DNA of 64,000 nt, taken from contig JAKIWE010000005.1 in the NCBI GenBank assembly GCA_022750195.1, positions 1 through 64,000 of the forward strand, read 5' to 3'. The notes below the pieces were generated by a model. It worked only from the letters and a program-made list of their open reading frames with translations, made no database searches and was not told the origin of the DNA. Source of the DNA: Thermoplasmata archaeon. Its GTDB lineage: Archaea; Thermoplasmatota; Thermoplasmata; Lutacidiplasmatales; UBA184. The translations under genes were made by a program, and so were the position numbers. Of the stretch, positions 25,654 to 32,744 are shown one piece after another; position 1 is the first letter of the stretch; the number at the start of each line of letters is the position of its first letter.

Positions 25654-26559
25654 TCACGGGATCGATGTGGTTGCCTCACCGTCAATCGCATTCGTATTCC
25701 CTACGAACACGAGTTCGTATCCTTGCCCTGAAAGGGAAGGACCTGGGTGCGACGGTACCAGCGTGATCATCTCTCCGTGCGTCAAAGGGCTGGCGGAATC
25801 GATTCCGAGACAGCCGCCTGAGGACGGGGCACTCCAGGCTTCCGCGGAGAAGGTCCAAACCGCGATCGTGCATCCGGCCACGGTTGAGTTGAGGACGGCA
25901 TACTTTCCAAGCGACGAAGCAGACCCGTTCTGACCAGGTTCGGGGCCATGCCCTAAAGCGATCCAGAGATCATTTGGCGTGAGGTTTCCGGGCGTATCGT
26001 TCACTTCGAACACATAGTCGCACCGCGGGGGGGCGCTTGAATTATGGCAGTCGACGGTCTGGAAGTTCACACTAAGTTCGGTTCCCACCGGGGTAGCGCC
26101 GCGGTATGGGTATGGGGCAGCGTGGGCGAGATAAAGAATGAACAGGATGGCCGAAAAAATGGCTCCCAGCAGGACTCCGCCTCGCCAATGGAAAGTTTGG
26201 CGAGTCGACACGACGCTCGCTGTAAGAAATACGACGGCTCCGCCCAGCAGCACAATGAGCAGGGCGTCGAGGATCGCGTTCATAGTTCCAGTCGGGTAGG
26301 CGTCAACGCAGGATCCAGGGGCGCCGAAATTCCCCTGCTCACACCACTGGACGCTTTGAGCCGAGTAATTGTCCGCCCCGACCTCAATCTGAAAGAGCAG
26401 AAGCCCGAATACGACCAAAGTGATCCCTATTGCTAGGTACCACGGGTTGAACTCTCCCCTGGGACGGCCGCGAGGCCACAACGGAGAGACAGGGGTCCAC
26501 GATCCACCAGGAGCAGGAAGCGGGAGGGGATGGGACGGCGGGGAAAGGTCGGATCTCAT
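25654..26559 (-). CDS. uncharacterised membrane protein with extracellular domain
   Basis: The 301-residue protein has a Pro-rich cytosolic start, then three hydrophobic segments (YLAIGITLVVFGLLLFQI, ILDALLIVLLGGAVVFLTASVV, GVLLGAIFSAILFILYLAHA). An outer domain of about 165 residues follows, with four Cys and several N-x-S/T sites. I do not recognise the domain. Base use is more AT-rich than the preceding genes. It is the last gene before the integrase and may already belong to the accessory region. Confidence 0.55.
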   Translation of the reverse strand: MRSDLSPPSHPLPLPAPGGSWTPVSPLWPRGRPRGEFNPWYLAIGITLVVFGLLLFQIEVGADNYSAQSVQWCEQGNFGAPGSCVDAYPTGTMNAILDALLIVLLGGAVVFLTASVVSTRQTFHWRGGVLLGAIFSAILFILYLAHAAPYPYRGATPVGTELSVNFQTVDCHNSSAPPRCDYVFEVNDTPGNLTPNDLWIALGHGPEPGQNGSASSLGKYAVLNSTVAGCTIAVWTFSAEAWSAPSSGGCLGIDSASPLTHGEMITLVPSHPGPSLSGQGYELVFVGNTNAIDGEATTSIP

Positions 26560-26948
26560 CGTGGCTCAGCCTGAGAGAGCGTACTTGGGGGAAATACTCC
26601 TGCCGCCTCTCGGAAGGGGCGCCCTGCGCGCCGTAACGAGGCCGATGGCTCGGTGGTGCTCCAAACCCCGACCGAACCGTTTCCACTTTACAGGTTTCGG
26701 TGTGCGGAGGGAGTCCGACCTTCCGGCACGTCTCCAGAGGTAGCCCAACCTGCTCGATGACGAATTTCCACCGTGGTAGCTGGTCTTCGTCATCGGAGTT
26801 CAGCACGCCCTCCGGTACCGGCTCGAACAGCAAACGGCGAATCTCGGGCCGTCGGCGTTGTCTCAGTATGAGCGAACTAGTTTTGGAGTTGGGCCCGGAC
26901 GGGTCTAAGATGATAAGCTATTAGAACCCAGCCTCCCATGACCCTTCC
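26560..26948. other. intergenic region before the integrase; possible left boundary of the island
   Basis: This 389-base gap holds several overlapping frames on both strands but none with a convincing family, start and codon use. AT-richer GATGATAAGCTATTAG at 26909-26924 lies about 30 bases before the integrase ATG and could be its promoter. No tRNA that could serve as an attachment site was recognised here. Confidence 0.35.
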
Positions 26949-28283
26949 ATGGCCCCTGATCGCACCCCACGCCTCGCCCCCTTCCTGGCGGAAGGCGAGG
27001 ACCGCCGCCGCTGGCATCGAAACGTCGCCCAGGGCAGTCGAGCCACCGCGGACGTGTACGCCCGGAGGCTCGCAGCCTTCTGTCGGGCGATGGAGACCAG
27101 CCCTGAGGCATTGGCAAAGATGGGCGACAAGGTGCTCCGCGACGCGGTCCTCGACTTCGTCGAGGCCGAGTCGAAGGCGAAGCACACCGGCTCCTACATC
27201 CACAGCACCGTCAAGGCCGTCAACTCCTGGCGAAAACACGCGGGCCGCCCTTCGGTTCACGGGGTCAACGTACGCGGGCGTGACTCCACCCCGACGCTCG
27301 CGGATGAGGTCGCCCCTACGCCCGAGCAGGTCCGGGCGGTCCTCGCGCGCGCCCCGGTAAGAAACCGAGTGATCTGCGCGTTGATGGCGTACAGCGGGGT
27401 TCGCCCGGAGGTCGTCGGGGACTACCTCGGCGAAGATGGGTTGACGCTCGGAGACCTCCCGGAGCTCGAGCTTACCGGAGATCGTCCTCGATTCACGAAG
27501 ACTCCCGCGCTTGTCGTCGTTCGGGAGGGGATCTCGAAGGCGCGCCACACCTACGTGACCTTCGCTCCGTCCGTGACGTGCCGAGCCATCGAGGACTATC
27601 TGCGATACCGACTGGCTCGAGGCGAGAAGCTGACTCGCGCGACCGATCTGGTGAGCCCGGGACGAGGAGCGAACCGCTTCCTCCGCGCGATCAACGTAGG
27701 CGACGGCGTCCGGGCCGCGTTTCGGGCCCTCGGGATGCAGGACCGTCCCTACGTGCTCCGGGTCTATTTCGAGACTCGCCTGGGAGTCGCCGAGGGCCAA
27801 GGTAAGGTGGTTCATCGGTTTGTCGTCCACTGGGGCGGGCACAAGGGCGACATCACTGCCCGTTACTCGCTCAACAAGAACCGCCTCCCCGGGGATCTTA
27901 TCGAGGAAATGCGGGAGGCGTTCCGACGATGCGAGCCCACCCTTACCGGAGACGCACCCTCCGAGGGCGATGTGCGACGCGAGGTCTCCCGGACGCTTCT
28001 CGGGGCGCTCGGCTACTCCGACAAGGAGCTCGAAGCGGTCGACCTCGCGAACCTCGCGCAGGTCCGGGAGCTCACCCTGAAGCGGGTTTCGCCCCCGTCC
28101 AAGAAACAGGCTCTCGTGACCGTGGCGGAGCTGCCCGGCTACCTCGACGCGGGCTGGACCTTCGCGGGAAACGTCGGACAGGATCGGGTCCTCCTCAGTC
28201 CCCCCGCAGGAGCAGGAGGACCCACGAGTCCGCCTTCGCCGCCAAGACCGCCTTCGGGAGACGATCCGGCTCCCCCTCGATGA
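26949..28283 (+). CDS. tyrosine recombinase (integrase), archaeal type
   Basis: The 444-residue protein has an N-terminal SAM-like arm-binding part (SRATADVYARRLAAFCRAM) and a catalytic half. The first Arg is in AYSGVRPEVV (about residue 150). The second box is RPYVLRVYFETRL, where archaeal enzymes have YxxR in place of HxxR. VHWGGHKGDITARYSLNK gives the final His and the nucleophile Tyr (about residue 305). Such enzymes integrate and excise proviruses and plasmids. After the catalytic part the protein adds about 130 residues including a Pro-rich tail. Its 3' end overlaps the convergent small gene at 28195-28500 by 89 bases. Confidence 0.85.
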   Translation: MAPDRTPRLAPFLAEGEDRRRWHRNVAQGSRATADVYARRLAAFCRAMETSPEALAKMGDKVLRDAVLDFVEAESKAKHTGSYIHSTVKAVNSWRKHAGRPSVHGVNVRGRDSTPTLADEVAPTPEQVRAVLARAPVRNRVICALMAYSGVRPEVVGDYLGEDGLTLGDLPELELTGDRPRFTKTPALVVVREGISKARHTYVTFAPSVTCRAIEDYLRYRLARGEKLTRATDLVSPGRGANRFLRAINVGDGVRAAFRALGMQDRPYVLRVYFETRLGVAEGQGKVVHRFVVHWGGHKGDITARYSLNKNRLPGDLIEEMREAFRRCEPTLTGDAPSEGDVRREVSRTLLGALGYSDKELEAVDLANLAQVRELTLKRVSPPSKKQALVTVAELPGYLDAGWTFAGNVGQDRVLLSPPAGAGGPTSPPSPPRPPSGDDPAPPR

Positions 28284-28500
28284 GCAGGCGGACTGGATCG
28301 GTCTCGGGAAGGCCCCGTGCCACCTTCTTCAGGGGGCGCAGATCGACGAGGGCCTGAGACAGGTCTTCCGGGGAGGCGTACGGCTCGTCCGCTGGGAGCG
28401 CGAGAACATAGTCTGGGCTCGGAGTGTGACTGGCTGCTTCGGCCTCTCCAGGCTCCGAGAGCAAGCGAGCCGTGCCCAGGGGGCGAACGGCCGCGATCAT
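28195..28500 (-). CDS. small hypothetical protein, last gene of the RecT operon
   Basis: The 101-residue protein is not recognised. It is Leu/Ala/Pro-rich with a possible helix near VDLRPLKKVARGLP and a hydrophobic end (SWVLLLLRGD). It is supported by its position: the ATG at 28498-28500 overlaps the RecT stop by four bases (ATGA), a classic translational coupling. Its 3' end overlaps the integrase gene on the other strand. Confidence 0.5.
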   Translation of the reverse strand: MIAAVRPLGTARLLSEPGEAEAASHTPSPDYVLALPADEPYASPEDLSQALVDLRPLKKVARGLPETDPVRLLIEGEPDRLPKAVLAAKADSWVLLLLRGD

Positions 28501-29345
28501 CTCGAAACCCCGCCGGGGGCTTCGTCCTCACCGTAGACGCCGGACAGCTGGACTGGGAACGCGGCCCGCAGGGCACGTTCCTCCGCCGCCTTCCGAAGCA
28601 TCGTAATCGGCATCTCTACCCAGGGCCTCGTCGGCTGTCCATCCCGGCGGTTTCTGACGGCCTCAGAGAATCGGACTTCCTCGACCAACGGGTGGCTCCA
28701 GTCCTTCCGATAGACCCTGCAGATGGCCCTGACTGGCTTCTCGGTAGCCTCCGGCCCCTTGACCAGCTCAACCTCGATTTCTCGCCCGTCGTACTTTCCG
28801 CTCCGCTCGGCGAGCGCGCGCATCCCATCGATTCCGACGAAGGCGTGGAGCTTGTCGGTGGGCTCGAACCGTAGGAACTTCACTTGGCCGAGCCAGGGAT
28901 CCAGCCCGATCCGTCGAGCGACTTCGAGCCCGAACGCAATCTCCTTCGCCGTCGCATCCGAGGGAAAGCGTCCTGCCGAACGAAGGATCGCTACATGATC
29001 CTCCGTAGGGTCCTCACGGGAGAGAGGGCCAATGTTGGGATGCTGACGGATCGGTGTCCCCCTCGAATTCGAGGGCGGGTCCCCCTTTGAATCGACGGAG
29101 GTCGACGGTAGGGGCCATGCCTCGGCTCGGGCACGTTCGAAGCAATCGGACTCCATCCTTCTTGCTCTGAGGCCATTCCGCCGATCGTAAACGTAGACCA
29201 GTTCGGTCAACGACTCGGGTACCAGGTTGCCGCACCCGGCGCATGGGTACTGCCCGTGGCCACGGTAGACCGACCAACCAGGCTCCAGTTCAGGCGGGTC
29301 GCTTCGAGGGTCCTCTCCTGAGCTCAAGGCGGGTCCCTCCTGCAT
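28497..29345 (-). CDS. RecT/Bet-family single-strand annealing protein
   Basis: The protein of about 282 residues has a small N-terminal Cys pair (YPCAGCGNLV) and then the phage Bet/RecT core. The core runs through FGLEVARRIGLDPWLGQVKFLRF, AFVGIDGMRALAERSGKYDG, AICRVYRKDWSHPLVEEVRFSEAV and PWVEMPITMLRKAAEERALRAAFP. These proteins anneal single strands during viral replication or recombination and are nearly always virus- or plasmid-borne. The exonuclease partner (RecE/Exo) is not seen in the operon. ATG 29345 is chosen; a longer frame starts at 29414 but runs through the upstream gene. Confidence 0.85.
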   Translation of the reverse strand: MQEGPALSSGEDPRSDPPELEPGWSVYRGHGQYPCAGCGNLVPESLTELVYVYDRRNGLRARRMESDCFERARAEAWPLPSTSVDSKGDPPSNSRGTPIRQHPNIGPLSREDPTEDHVAILRSAGRFPSDATAKEIAFGLEVARRIGLDPWLGQVKFLRFEPTDKLHAFVGIDGMRALAERSGKYDGREIEVELVKGPEATEKPVRAICRVYRKDWSHPLVEEVRFSEAVRNRRDGQPTRPWVEMPITMLRKAAEERALRAAFPVQLSGVYGEDEAPGGVSR

Positions 29346-29566
29346 GCGCCGAACGGTATGCCCTCGGCGTGTCGAACGCGGAAGCACTCCCCCGACTCCG
29401 TCGGCTCGTGGCAAATGACGAAGGAAACGAAGGGGGTCAACAGAAGTCGATGGACCGATTCGACGTGACCGCAGGACGGGCAGGTTTCGACCTCACCGTA
29501 GGAATCCTCACCAGCCCACGGCGGCGAGTCGAAACCAGCGACCTGGGTCAAGGTCGCGGCGCTCAC
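29324..29566 (-). CDS. small zinc-finger protein
   Basis: The 80-residue protein carries CPSCGH at residues 29-34, then CH...SGEC near 52-60, a likely zinc finger with four or five Cys/His ligands. GTG 29566 overlaps the stop of the upstream gene (GTGA). Its end overlaps the RecT start by 22 bases. Tight overlap on both sides supports it as real. It may be a DNA-binding accessory for the annealing protein. Confidence 0.55.
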   Translation of the reverse strand: MSAATLTQVAGFDSPPWAGEDSYGEVETCPSCGHVESVHRLLLTPFVSFVICHEPTESGECFRVRHAEGIPFGACRRDPP

Positions 29567-29823
29567 CGGGTTGCCTCCCGCGGAAGAACGGCTGGCTTCT
29601 GGGCGCTCTTTCGTTCCGCAAGGATCCTTCGGACAAGCCGATCGAAGGACTCGAGCCCGACGAGGTTTCCCTCGGAGTCCACCAAGGGACGGCGGAGAGA
29701 TGCCAGAAGGGTCCAGGTCTCAGGCTGCAGGCGGACGAGCCCTCGGGGCGGGCCCGGTCGAACCCGCCCGACCATCCGGCGATCCATCGCGGATGCCGTC
29801 TCTCCGAATCCCTTTGCGCGCAT
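29563..29823 (-). CDS. small basic hypothetical protein, first gene of the RecT operon
   Basis: The 86-residue protein is Arg-rich (MRAKGFGETASAMDRRMVGRVRPGPPRG) with a C-terminal helix (SFDRLVRRILAERKSAQK). I do not recognise it. Its ATG at 29821-29823 lies inside the left arm of an 11-bp inverted repeat, so its expression should respond to whatever binds there. Confidence 0.5.
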   Translation of the reverse strand: MRAKGFGETASAMDRRMVGRVRPGPPRGLVRLQPETWTLLASLRRPLVDSEGNLVGLESFDRLVRRILAERKSAQKPAVLPREATR

Positions 29824-29847
29824 TCGTAACGAAAGATACGAATGCGC
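29818..29847. promoter_or_regulatory. 11-bp inverted repeat, likely operator between divergent genes
   Basis: Left arm GCGCATTCGTA (29818-29828) and right arm TACGAATGCGC (29837-29847) are perfect reverse complements separated by 8 bases (ACGAAAGA). The repeat overlaps the start codon of the leftward RecT operon. The rightward gene encodes a ribbon-helix-helix-like protein, a family that binds such palindromes. Auto- and cross-regulation is the natural reading. Confidence 0.65.
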
Positions 29848-29848
29848 A

Positions 29849-29860
29849 CAATCTATAAGT
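29849..29860. promoter_or_regulatory. symmetric TATA element for both divergent transcripts
   Basis: ATCTATAAGT reads as TATA on the plus strand (TCTATAAG) and on the minus strand (CTTATAGA). It is about 28 bases from the leftward ATG (29823) and about 28 bases from the rightward GTG (29886). One TATA element may therefore serve two leaderless transcripts. The operator repeat next to it could control the leftward one by steric block. Confidence 0.5.
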
Positions 29861-29885
29861 GCTTTCCTGCTTTTGCGTTACATCT

Positions 29886-30113
29886 GTGACGCCGACCCCC
29901 CTACCGAAGCCGAGGAAGAAGGTCCTCCCGAAGGTCTCCGTCGCCGGCCGAATCGAGCGGGGTTACTACGACGACCTCGTGCGAGTCATCGATGGCGACG
30001 ACCACTTCAACCGCATTGGTGACTTTGTGAGGGAGGCCGTTCTGGAAAAGATTGATCGGTGGAAGAAGGAGCACCCCTTAGGAAGTTCTCCGGAACGTAG
30101 GCGACCAACCTGA
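29886..30113 (+). CDS. ribbon-helix-helix (CopG/MetJ-like) regulator
   Basis: The 75-residue protein has a basic start (MTPTPLPKPRKKVLP), a short strand (KVSVAGRI) and two helices (RGYYDDLVRVIDG and RIGDFVREAVLEKIDRWKKE), the layout of a ribbon-helix-helix dimeric repressor. GTG 29886 fits the TATA element 28 bases before it. A longer frame starts at ATG 29859, but its first residues (MLSCFCVTS) come from promoter sequence. It likely binds the 29818-29847 repeat and controls the RecT operon, a lysogeny-type switch. Confidence 0.65.
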   Translation: MTPTPLPKPRKKVLPKVSVAGRIERGYYDDLVRVIDGDDHFNRIGDFVREAVLEKIDRWKKEHPLGSSPERRRPT

Positions 30114-30117
30114 TTGT

Positions 30118-30136
30118 CTCCTCTCCTTTGGAGGAG
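30118..30136 (+). terminator. hairpin after the regulator gene
   Basis: CTCCTC (30118-30123) and GAGGAG (30131-30136) form a 6-bp stem around TCCTTTG just after the regulator stop at 30113. It is not followed by a strong T-run, so it may be a processing or pause structure rather than a classical terminator. Confidence 0.35.
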
Positions 30137-30268
30137 TCGGCACATTGCCAGTGCTCCCCTGCCTTCGGCGCCCGCCTAGAGGCGGCAGCCTTGTGAAGGG
30201 AACGGTGTTGACCCAACAGTGCAGCCTCGGTGGCCATCGCGCCCACGCCAGCCCCCTATGCACATCGC

Positions 30269-30296
30269 GACCCGAGGGGGCGGCTATCCTCGGGTC
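30269..30296. promoter_or_regulatory. 9-bp inverted repeat upstream of the defence operon
   Basis: GACCCGAGG (30269-30277) and CCTCGGGTC (30288-30296) are perfect reverse complements with a 10-base spacer. The repeat ends 43 bases before the Vsr start. No strong TATA element is seen between it and the gene. It is a good candidate for an operator or leader hairpin controlling the Vsr-methyltransferase-helicase run. Some C5-methyltransferases also bind their own promoters. Confidence 0.5.
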
Positions 30297-30338
30297 CCCC
30301 GACCGCCTCCCCCTTCCTCTGCGGCGGCCACGGCAGTG

Positions 30339-30773
30339 ATGCAGGCAAATCGACCGAGTATGACCGGTCCAGAGGTCGCCATGCGAGGCTCTCTCTGGGC
30401 GATGGGATACCGGGGCTACCGAACAAACGTCCGCGCATTGCCGGGGCGACCAGACCTCGCCTTTCTCGGGGCGCGCTTGGCAATCTTCTGCAATGGGTGC
30501 TTCTGGCACCGACACGACTGCTCTCGGACAGGCGCGACTCTTCCGAAATCCAACACGGCATATTGGGCGATGAAGTTCGAGCTCAATCGCGAGAGAGACA
30601 GGAGAAAGGAGGCAGAGTTGAACGCGGCTGGTTGGAATGTCCTCACGCTTTGGGAGTGTGAGATTCTTCGGGATCCGCGGGCGTGTGCTCTGCGAGTGGG
30701 GAAGGCACTCCGGGAGCGAAAACGTCTCCTGACCGATCCCAAAGGCGAAGTACCGGGGGGGAGCATCCCATAG
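30339..30773 (+). CDS. vsr: Vsr-type very-short-patch repair endonuclease
   Basis: The 144-residue protein has the complete Vsr signature: YRTNVRALPGRPDLAF with the catalytic Asp (Asp39), then FCNGCFWHRHDC (residues 50-61) giving zinc ligands and catalytic His. PKSNTAYW and a later LTLWECEIL, with another zinc Cys near residue 107, complete it. Vsr nicks next to T:G mismatches that arise when 5-methylcytosine deaminates. It therefore pairs naturally with the C5-cytosine methyltransferase that begins 2 bases after its stop. ATG 30339 is chosen; ATG 30360 is a second possibility. Vsr here implies that the methyltransferase truly makes 5-methylcytosine. Confidence 0.9.
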   Translation: MQANRPSMTGPEVAMRGSLWAMGYRGYRTNVRALPGRPDLAFLGARLAIFCNGCFWHRHDCSRTGATLPKSNTAYWAMKFELNRERDRRKEAELNAAGWNVLTLWECEILRDPRACALRVGKALRERKRLLTDPKGEVPGGSIP

Positions 30774-30775
30774 CC

Positions 30776-32620
30776 ATGCGTCCTCGTGTTTCCTCCGAGC
30801 GACTTACGGTTGGCGACCTATTCTGCGGAGCAGGCGGGTTCTCTGAGGGGTTTGAGCAGGCTGGGTTCGACGTTCGATGGGCTGTGGACAACTGGGCGCC
30901 CGCAAGCGAGACCTTCGAGCACAACCACCCTACTGCGCGCGTCGTGCGCGGGGATATCATGTCCCTGGACCCCGCGCGTGAGGGATTGGAGGCGGTCGAT
31001 GTAATCATCGGCAGTCCGCCGTGCGTTCACTTCTCTCCCGCGAATCGTGGTGGGAACGGCGATAAAGCTGAGGGAATGAAGCTCGTCGTCAGATTCCTCC
31101 AATTGGTTCGCAAGCTGCGCCCACGATACTGGGTGATGGAGAACGTGCCTGGGCTAGAGCGTGAACTCAGGAAGGTGCTCCTCGACGGGGTAGCGGAGGT
31201 ACCCGGGGGCCGCTTTCCGATACCGAACACAATGGTAATCGATGCTGCGCTCTACGGGACGCCACAGAATCGACGGCGGTTCTTTGCAGGTAGCTTCCCC
31301 TGCCCGGACCCGAATCAAACGCCGACTGGTGGAGGAATCGCCATGGGTCAGGTGCTCGCACAGCTCCCTGACCCCACCGGGCCTGTGCCTGTCACCGGGG
31401 AAATCTCCGATCCCCTCTATCCAAAGGTCCGTATTCCTGTGGCTGACCTCCGAGATCACTTCGAGGACCCCAGATGGCGGCTTCGCCCGGAGGAGTTGCG
31501 CCGCTCTGAGCAACAGAAGCGGGCGCACCCGGTATACGGTCGAATGGTCTTCCCTGACCTACTCGACCGCCCATCTCGGACCATCACTGCGACTCGGACG
31601 CGTGGGTCTCGTTCTACAATCGTCGTACCGTGGGTACACGGGAGTCGGCAAAGCCTTCGAACTCTGACTCTCCGAGAGTGTGCCACTCTACAAGGCTTCC
31701 CGATCACGTACCAATTCTGGGGGTCGTCCTTTAGCCAGAAGGATACCCTGGTTGGGAATGCGGTGGCGCCGCCGGTTGCTCGAACTATAGCTCACGCCAT
31801 TCTCCGACACGAGGGAAGGCGAGTTCCGGCGCACCCCAGGGTAGAACCTTCCCGGGATATTCCCCCCCCTCTAGGCCCGGTCCGACGGTCCCTGAAGCAC
31901 TATTCCCCTCGTCGTCGGTTCCGCGGGCTAGTCGAGTTGTCAGAGTGGAAACATGATCGACGGGTCGAGCTGGACAATGAATTCGAGGACCTCGGGTCGA
32001 CCGGACAGACAAGTCCAGGACTCAGCGTCAACTGGAAATCGCGACTCTACCTCGGCTATGCAAAAGAGTACAAGTCGTACGAGTTGGCATTCAAGGAAAG
32101 CGTGAGTCTGGAAGATGCGCTCGCTCACTCGAACCTGCCCAGAGACGCGATACGGCAATTCAGACTCGCAGAACTCGCAACCCTCCGCTGGTGCCTAAAC
32201 GGATTCCCCAGCGGAGTAGAGCTTCAGCTCGGTTGGGCGGGTGGTACCCCGTCAGATATTCGAGTCTACGACATTCTGGAAAAGATTCGTGCCTGCGTAG
32301 ACCGCCATCTTCCGCTCGCTCGATGGGGGAGTCAGCTAGTTCCTGACCCCATCATCAGCCCGACTCTCTCTTCGAAGTGCGTAGCTCACGGCCTTGAGAG
32401 CAAGAGGGGCCTCCCAGTCGAAGTCTCGATCCGATTGCTGAGCGCAGCAATCTTGCTCTCCCTTGCCTGCGAGAGGCTGAACGAAGGACCGAGCCGATTG
32501 GAGACTCGGCTACACACTCTGCTTTCAGGTGCTCCTTCTCCTAGTCTCACTGACTTTGGTCGGCGAGAAGGCGCGTCACCTCGCCCTTTTCAGAGACGGA
32601 CCGCATATGAGGGAATGTAG
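30776..32620 (+). CDS. C5-cytosine DNA methyltransferase with long C-terminal extension (DrmMII-like)
   Basis: The 614-residue protein has the classical m5C motifs. SAM binding is in DLFCGAGGFSEGFEQAG (residues 14-30), the catalytic Cys in GSPPCVHFS (Cys83), and ENV in WVMENVPG (122-124). Next come QNRRRFF (about 164-170), a short target-recognition region, and TLRECATLQGFP with GNAVAPPVA near 330-360. About 245 further residues follow that belong to no domain I know. In DISARM class 2 the matching subunit is drmMII, which modifies host DNA. It is the second gene of the operon and should protect self DNA from the downstream helicase complex. Confidence 0.85.
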   Translation: MRPRVSSERLTVGDLFCGAGGFSEGFEQAGFDVRWAVDNWAPASETFEHNHPTARVVRGDIMSLDPAREGLEAVDVIIGSPPCVHFSPANRGGNGDKAEGMKLVVRFLQLVRKLRPRYWVMENVPGLERELRKVLLDGVAEVPGGRFPIPNTMVIDAALYGTPQNRRRFFAGSFPCPDPNQTPTGGGIAMGQVLAQLPDPTGPVPVTGEISDPLYPKVRIPVADLRDHFEDPRWRLRPEELRRSEQQKRAHPVYGRMVFPDLLDRPSRTITATRTRGSRSTIVVPWVHGSRQSLRTLTLRECATLQGFPITYQFWGSSFSQKDTLVGNAVAPPVARTIAHAILRHEGRRVPAHPRVEPSRDIPPPLGPVRRSLKHYSPRRRFRGLVELSEWKHDRRVELDNEFEDLGSTGQTSPGLSVNWKSRLYLGYAKEYKSYELAFKESVSLEDALAHSNLPRDAIRQFRLAELATLRWCLNGFPSGVELQLGWAGGTPSDIRVYDILEKIRACVDRHLPLARWGSQLVPDPIISPTLSSKCVAHGLESKRGLPVEVSIRLLSAAILLSLACERLNEGPSRLETRLHTLLSGAPSPSLTDFGRREGASPRPFQRRTAYEGM

Positions 32621-32744
32621 TCAAGTCCAATCGGTAGTCGAGCCGCGATGTGGTCGACTACGCCCATCGACTCGTGGGGGGGCCGGCCACTTGTGAAGGC
32701 GTGGCCCTCGTAGTCGGCCGTACCCACCAATCGAGGAGACGGGC

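Noticed and set aside
26384-26833. Minus-strand frame of 149 residues
   Set aside because: It overlaps the membrane gene and lacks recognisable domains or supportive codon use.
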